Assembly: GCF_004363245.1 (NCBI RefSeq)
Contig: NZ_SNYV01000016.1
Location: 62,001-126,000, forward strand
Length of the DNA: 64,000 nt
DNA from: Sphingobacterium yanglingense
GTDB lineage: Bacteria > Bacteroidota > Bacteroidia > Sphingobacteriales > Sphingobacteriaceae
Direction of reading: 5' to 3'
Under the pieces are notes generated by a model. The model was not told where the DNA came from. It saw only the letters and a program-made list of their open reading frames with translations, and did not search any database. Below are positions 60,663 through 64,000 of the stretch, piece by piece (position 1 is the first letter of the stretch; every line of letters begins with the position of its first letter). Both the position numbers and the translations under genes were made by a program.

Positions 60663-60911
60663 ATGAAATTAACAATAATAACACCAGACAAATTAGCTTA
60701 CGAAGGCGACGTGACTGCAGTTACGGTACCAGGTTCGGCGGGTTCTTTCCAAATTTTGAAGGATCACGCTGCTATTGTGTCTACGCTAGACGACGGAAAA
60801 GTCATTATTAAAGATATTAGTGGCGAGCATGTCATTATTATTAAAGGTGGTGTGGTTGAAGTTAAGGACAACAATATCATCGTTTTAGCGGAAGGAATTG
60901 TGCAAGAATAA
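60663..60911 (+). CDS. atpC: F1F0 ATP synthase subunit epsilon, short form
   Basis: An 82-residue protein with the N-terminal beta-sandwich of epsilon: KLTIITPDKLAYEGDVTAVT, VPGSAGSFQILKDHAAIVST and IIIKGGVVEVKDNNIIVLAE. The usual C-terminal helical hairpin (about 50 residues) is absent, and the stop is followed by a terminator, so this is not a frameshift of a longer gene. Short epsilon subunits are known in Bacteroidetes. Without the hairpin, the ATP-dependent inhibition by epsilon cannot operate. Epsilon still couples the rotor to the c-ring. Confidence 0.93.
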   Translation: MKLTIITPDKLAYEGDVTAVTVPGSAGSFQILKDHAAIVSTLDDGKVIIKDISGEHVIIIKGGVVEVKDNNIIVLAEGIVQE

Positions 60912-61299
60912 AAGAAAAAGAAACGATCAGAAAAAGCCCTTAGAACTTCAAGTTTTAAGGGCTTTTTTTATGGCCGTAATCGGTGCGTTTTCGGAAAAGA
61001 ATTTACAGCACTTTTGCCTTTTTAAGAAGAATTTGTCTCTTTTTCCAAAAACTAACGTTTCAATAAAAATGAACCAATTTTAAATACGGTTCACATTAAA
61101 CAAAATAATATTTCGTTAAAAAAATACAAATCAAATTATAAATCAAAATAAAAGGGCTTGGTTGAAATAATAAACTTTTTCAAAATACTCTATTTGCCTA
61201 TTGTATAGAATTTTAAATCGAGCTAACTTGAGGATGTGAATAATGGGAAGAAATAAAACAACTTTGGAGAGACGCGAATTATCCTAAAAAAAGTAACGT
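60912..61299. other. Intergenic region between atpC and ilvE
   Basis: 388 nt. The first 60 nt hold the atpC terminator. The rest is AT-rich, with a 14-codon open frame at 61243-61287 that is not rich in branched-chain codons, and no convincing consensus promoter (TCTATTTG near 61186-61193 is one base off the -7 consensus). No RNA element was recognised. Confidence 0.5.
60931..60970 (+). terminator. Terminator after atpC
   Basis: A 12-bp stem (60931-60942 and 60956-60967) whose loop can pair further, followed by a T tract. Confidence 0.9.
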
Positions 61300-62190
61300 A
61301 TGCAGTACTATAATCAAAACACATTGGTCTATCTTAATGGTGAATTTGTAAAAGCAAATCAGGCTGGAGTCGATCTGTTCGGCCAGTCCCTACATTATGG
61401 TTATGGAGCCTTTGAAGGCTTACGCGCATACAACACACACAATGGAACGCGTATTTTCAAAGCTGAAGCTCATTTTGAACGTTTGAGAAAGTCTTGTGAA
61501 GCGTTGAGACTCCCTTATACATGGAATAATCGTACGCTGATCGAAAAAAGCTATGAACTTTTGGAGGCCAACAACCTGAGAGCCGCCTATATCAGACCAT
61601 TGATATTCTCCGGCTCGAATATGCACCTTACATCTTCTGACCAAGCCAGTATTATGATTGCTGCCTGGGAGTGGGGTCCCTACCTTGGTCAAAATCTATT
61701 ACGCGTAAATATCTCATCGATCGAACGTCCAAACCCGAGGTCATTCCCTATTGACGCTAAAGCCTCAGGTCAATATATTAATTCAATATTGGCAACAAGC
61801 GATGCGATAGGCCACGGATTCGACGAAGCACTTTTATTGGATCAAGAGGGGTTTGTCGCTCAGGCCTCAAGTGAAAATTTATTTATCGAAAAGGATTTCA
61901 AGATTTTCACCCCTCCATTGGAAAATGTTTTTCCAGGAATCACACGTCAGACAGTCATCAATATCTGCAAAGAATTAGGGTTTGACATTATAGAAAAAAA
62001 ACTAACCATCCAAGATATATACAGCGCAGATTCTGCTTTTTTGAGCGGAACTGCAGCTGAGATTATCGGCATAAAACAAGTCGATCATGTGATCTACAAA
62101 GAAGAGTGGGAACATAGTATCGGCGCATCTATTCAAAGAAAATACAAAAACTTAGTCTTAGAACAAGAAAATTATGAAGTCATCATCTGA
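61300..62190 (+). CDS. ilvE: Branched-chain amino acid aminotransferase
   Basis: A PLP-dependent class IV aminotransferase for the last step of leucine, isoleucine and valine synthesis. The 296-residue protein has DLFGQSLHYGYGAFEGLRAY near residue 25, the PLP Lys in DAKASGQYINS near 155, DEALLLDQEGFVAQASSENL near 180 and SAFLSGTAAEIIGIKQVDH near 245. Class IV also includes aminodeoxychorismate lyase and D-amino acid transaminase, but the length, motifs and following ilvD gene support IlvE. Its end overlaps ilvD by 17 nt, so translation is probably coupled. Confidence 0.94.
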   Translation: MQYYNQNTLVYLNGEFVKANQAGVDLFGQSLHYGYGAFEGLRAYNTHNGTRIFKAEAHFERLRKSCEALRLPYTWNNRTLIEKSYELLEANNLRAAYIRPLIFSGSNMHLTSSDQASIMIAAWEWGPYLGQNLLRVNISSIERPNPRSFPIDAKASGQYINSILATSDAIGHGFDEALLLDQEGFVAQASSENLFIEKDFKIFTPPLENVFPGITRQTVINICKELGFDIIEKKLTIQDIYSADSAFLSGTAAEIIGIKQVDHVIYKEEWEHSIGASIQRKYKNLVLEQENYEVII

Positions 62191-63874
62191 TCACGGGAAG
62201 ACATTAAACAAGTACAGTAGAATATTCACGCAGGACGAGACGCAGCCTGCGGCTAAAGCAATGCTTTATGGCATCGGCCTAACCGATGCTGATATGGATA
62301 AAGCACAAGTAGGAATTGCAAGTATGGGCTACGATGGTAACACCTGTAACATGCATTTAAATGACCTTGCACAAATCGTAAAAAAAGGCATATGGGCCAA
62401 TGAGCTTGTCGGCTTGACATTTGGCACTATAGGCGTTAGTGACGGTATGAGCAACGGCACCGACGGCATGCGCTACTCTTTGGTATCCAGAGATGTGATT
62501 GCAGATAGTATCGAGACCATCTGTGGTGGACAATACTATGATGGGGTCGTCGCTATCCCTGGTTGTGACAAGAATATGCCAGGAGCAATCATGGCAATGG
62601 GAAGACTGAACCGCCCTGCTATTATGGTATACGGGGGAACAATCGCCCCAGGCCACTACAAGGGCGAAGAATTGAATATTGTATCTGCTTTTGAAGCTTT
62701 AGGGAAGAAAATAGCTGGAACAATCTCTGACGAGGATTATGATGGTGTAATACGCCATACCTGCCCTGGCGCAGGCGCTTGTGGAGGTATGTATACAGCA
62801 AACACGATGGCCTCGGCTATTGAAGCCTTGGGTATGAGTCTCCCCTATTCGTCATCAAATCCTGCTGTATCAGAAGAAAAGAAGAAAGAGTGTTTAGAAG
62901 CCGGAAAATACATCCGCATTTTGTTGGAAAAGGATATAAAACCTTCTGATATCATGACTCGTAAAGCATTTGAAAATGCAATTCGTACGATTGTGATACT
63001 TGGAGGATCAACCAATGCTGTTTTGCACTTTATCGCAATGGGGCATGCTGTTGGGGTAGAAGTCACTCCTGATGACTTTCAACGTATGTCTGATGAGACA
63101 CCAGTATTGGCAGATTTAAAGCCATCCGGCAAATACCTAATGCAAGACCTCCATAATTATGGTGGGGTACCTGCTGTATTGAAATATTTATTGGATGAAG
63201 GTTTACTACATGGTGATTGTTTGACTGTAACGGGAAAAACATTGGCAGAGAATTTAGAGGGTGTGAAATCTATTATGGACTACGAACAGCCTATCATTCG
63301 ACCATTGAACAAGCCTATCAAAGAAACCGGTCACTTACAGATATTGTATGGCAACCTAGCCGAACAAGGTTCTGTTGCTAAGATATCGGGAAAAGAAGGT
63401 GAGAAATTCGTAGGTCCTGCCCGTGTATTTGACGGAGAGCATGACCTTGTCGCAGGAGTATCGTCTGGCCGCATCAAACCTGGAGATGTAATCGTTATTA
63501 AAAATGAAGGACCTAAGGGTGCTCCTGGTATGCCAGAAATGTTGAAACCGACGTCATTGATTATCGGAGCGGGACTGGGCAACTCGGTTGCGTTGATTAC
63601 CGATGGCAGATTCTCCGGTGGAACACACGGCTTCGTTGTTGGACATATCACACCCGAAGCCTATGAAGGCGGGCTTATCGGCCTTGTACAAGACGATGAT
63701 ATCATCGAGATTGATGCCGTAAACAATACCATAAGTCTAAAAGTATCTGACGAGACCATTGCCGAACGTCGCAGTACGTGGAAACAGCCCGAACTGAAGG
63801 TCAGCAAAGGTGTGCTCTACAAATATGCAAAAACGGTTGCCAATGCTTCCCTGGGATGCGTTACGGATTTATAA
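62174..63874 (+). CDS. ilvD: Dihydroxy-acid dehydratase
   Basis: Dehydrates 2,3-dihydroxy-isovalerate and its methylvalerate homologue in valine, leucine and isoleucine synthesis, using an iron-sulfur cluster. The 566-residue protein has the three cysteine motifs: DGNTCNMHLNDL, VAIPGCDKNMPGAIM and RHTCPGAGACGGMYTANTMA. Further blocks are GGSTNAVLHFIAMGHAVGVE, IVIKNEGPKGAPGMPEML and DGRFSGGTHGFVVGHITPEA. It overlaps ilvE by 17 nt at its start and is followed, after a heptad-repeat region, by the probable ilvB. Confidence 0.97.
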   Translation: MKSSSDHGKTLNKYSRIFTQDETQPAAKAMLYGIGLTDADMDKAQVGIASMGYDGNTCNMHLNDLAQIVKKGIWANELVGLTFGTIGVSDGMSNGTDGMRYSLVSRDVIADSIETICGGQYYDGVVAIPGCDKNMPGAIMAMGRLNRPAIMVYGGTIAPGHYKGEELNIVSAFEALGKKIAGTISDEDYDGVIRHTCPGAGACGGMYTANTMASAIEALGMSLPYSSSNPAVSEEKKKECLEAGKYIRILLEKDIKPSDIMTRKAFENAIRTIVILGGSTNAVLHFIAMGHAVGVEVTPDDFQRMSDETPVLADLKPSGKYLMQDLHNYGGVPAVLKYLLDEGLLHGDCLTVTGKTLAENLEGVKSIMDYEQPIIRPLNKPIKETGHLQILYGNLAEQGSVAKISGKEGEKFVGPARVFDGEHDLVAGVSSGRIKPGDVIVIKNEGPKGAPGMPEMLKPTSLIIGAGLGNSVALITDGRFSGGTHGFVVGHITPEAYEGGLIGLVQDDDIIEIDAVNNTISLKVSDETIAERRSTWKQPELKVSKGVLYKYAKTVANASLGCVTDL

Positions 63875-63878
63875 AAAA

Positions 63879-63972
63879 GAGCAAAGATTAAAGAGCAAAG
63901 ATTTCCGGTTAATCTATTGTCCTTGCTCCTTATTCCTTAATCTAAATACTGAATACTAATATCTAAATACTA
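63879..63972. repeat. 7-nt-periodic repeat array between ilvD and the next gene
   Basis: 63879-63906 reads GAGCAAA, GATTAAA, GAGCAAA, GATTTCC (a 14-nt unit repeated). 63910-63972 reads nine heptads in register: TAATCTA, TTGTCCT, TGCTCCT, TATTCCT, TAATCTA, AATACTG, AATACTA, ATATCTA, AATACTA. Confidence 0.75.
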
Positions 63973-63981
63973 ACTAATAAA

Positions 63982-64000
63982 ATGAGTACACTGGAAAAAA
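63982..64000 (+). CDS. Start of a gene, probably acetolactate synthase large subunit (partial)
   Basis: Only six codons, reading MSTLEK, are inside the window. The position directly after ilvD in an ilv run suggests ilvB, whose product makes acetolactate and acetohydroxybutyrate. The sequence itself is too short to prove it, so the name is an inference from gene order. Confidence 0.35.

Noticed and set aside
60898..61083. A 61-codon open frame overlapping the end of atpC
   Set aside because: It runs through the atpC terminator and has no recognisable protein features.
61243..61287. A 14-codon open frame just before ilvE, considered as a leader peptide
   Set aside because: It contains only two Leu codons and no Ile or Val, and no terminator/antiterminator pair follows it. 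Attenuation is not supported.

Overview
The window looks like chromosomal DNA of a Bacteroidota member, most likely Sphingobacteriaceae (Sphingobacterium or a close relative). The evidence is the gene content: a SusC/SusD pair with an ECF sigma factor and FecR, a GldB lipoprotein, alternative complex III fused to a caa3-type oxidase operon, a very short ATP synthase epsilon subunit, and DUF6266 and DUF4136 proteins. Clear promoters follow the Bacteroidetes form TTG-N18-22-TAnnTTTG. The DNA is AT-rich. I saw no tRNA, rRNA, insertion sequence, prophage or CRISPR array.

Layout. 1-15000 is mostly housekeeping: the end of an L25-like ribosomal protein gene, pth, a BlaR1/BlaI-type pair, citrate synthase, hslR, dapD, a Sua5/TsaC enzyme, folP, brnQ, metG, an LD-carboxypeptidase with a DoxX protein, and pckA. 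15043-32185 is one long minus-strand respiratory run: alternative complex III (actA to actF), then cytochrome c oxidase subunits II and I, heme A synthase, heme O synthase, two subunit III-like proteins, subunit IV, a SCO-like protein, a DUF420 protein and a small conserved protein. Together these would carry electrons from menaquinol through ActABCDEF and cytochrome c to oxygen, with the heme A and copper assembly factors encoded alongside.

32650-45551 is a nutrient-acquisition region. A LacI regulator is divergent from a secreted GH92 alpha-mannosidase. After a DUF493 gene comes a minus-strand set of ECF sigma, FecR, SusC (with an STN signalling domain), SusD, a twin-arginine Gfo/Idh/MocA oxidoreductase and an exported TIM-barrel isomerase. 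45708-47941 holds a GT5-domain protein divergent from panC-panD. 47953-51375 holds a small His-rich membrane protein, a TonB-dependent receptor and a thioredoxin-like protein. 51639-58916 holds two FKBP-like lipoproteins, DUF6266, gldB, a beta-barrel protein, nadE, a DUF4136 lipoprotein and a coiled-coil membrane protein. 59053 to the end holds atpD-atpC and the branched-chain amino acid genes ilvE-ilvD, with the probable start of ilvB.

The most unusual items are these: a BlaR1-type metallopeptidase carrying four tandem receptor-plug-like modules; a SCO homologue with no cysteine at all; strictly 7-nt-periodic degenerate repeats in intergenic DNA, including an inverted pair between atpD and atpC; an 11-nt-periodic repeat upstream of the DUF6266 gene; and three genes whose TAnnTTTG promoter element lies exactly 4 nt before the start codon, which suggests leaderless mRNAs.
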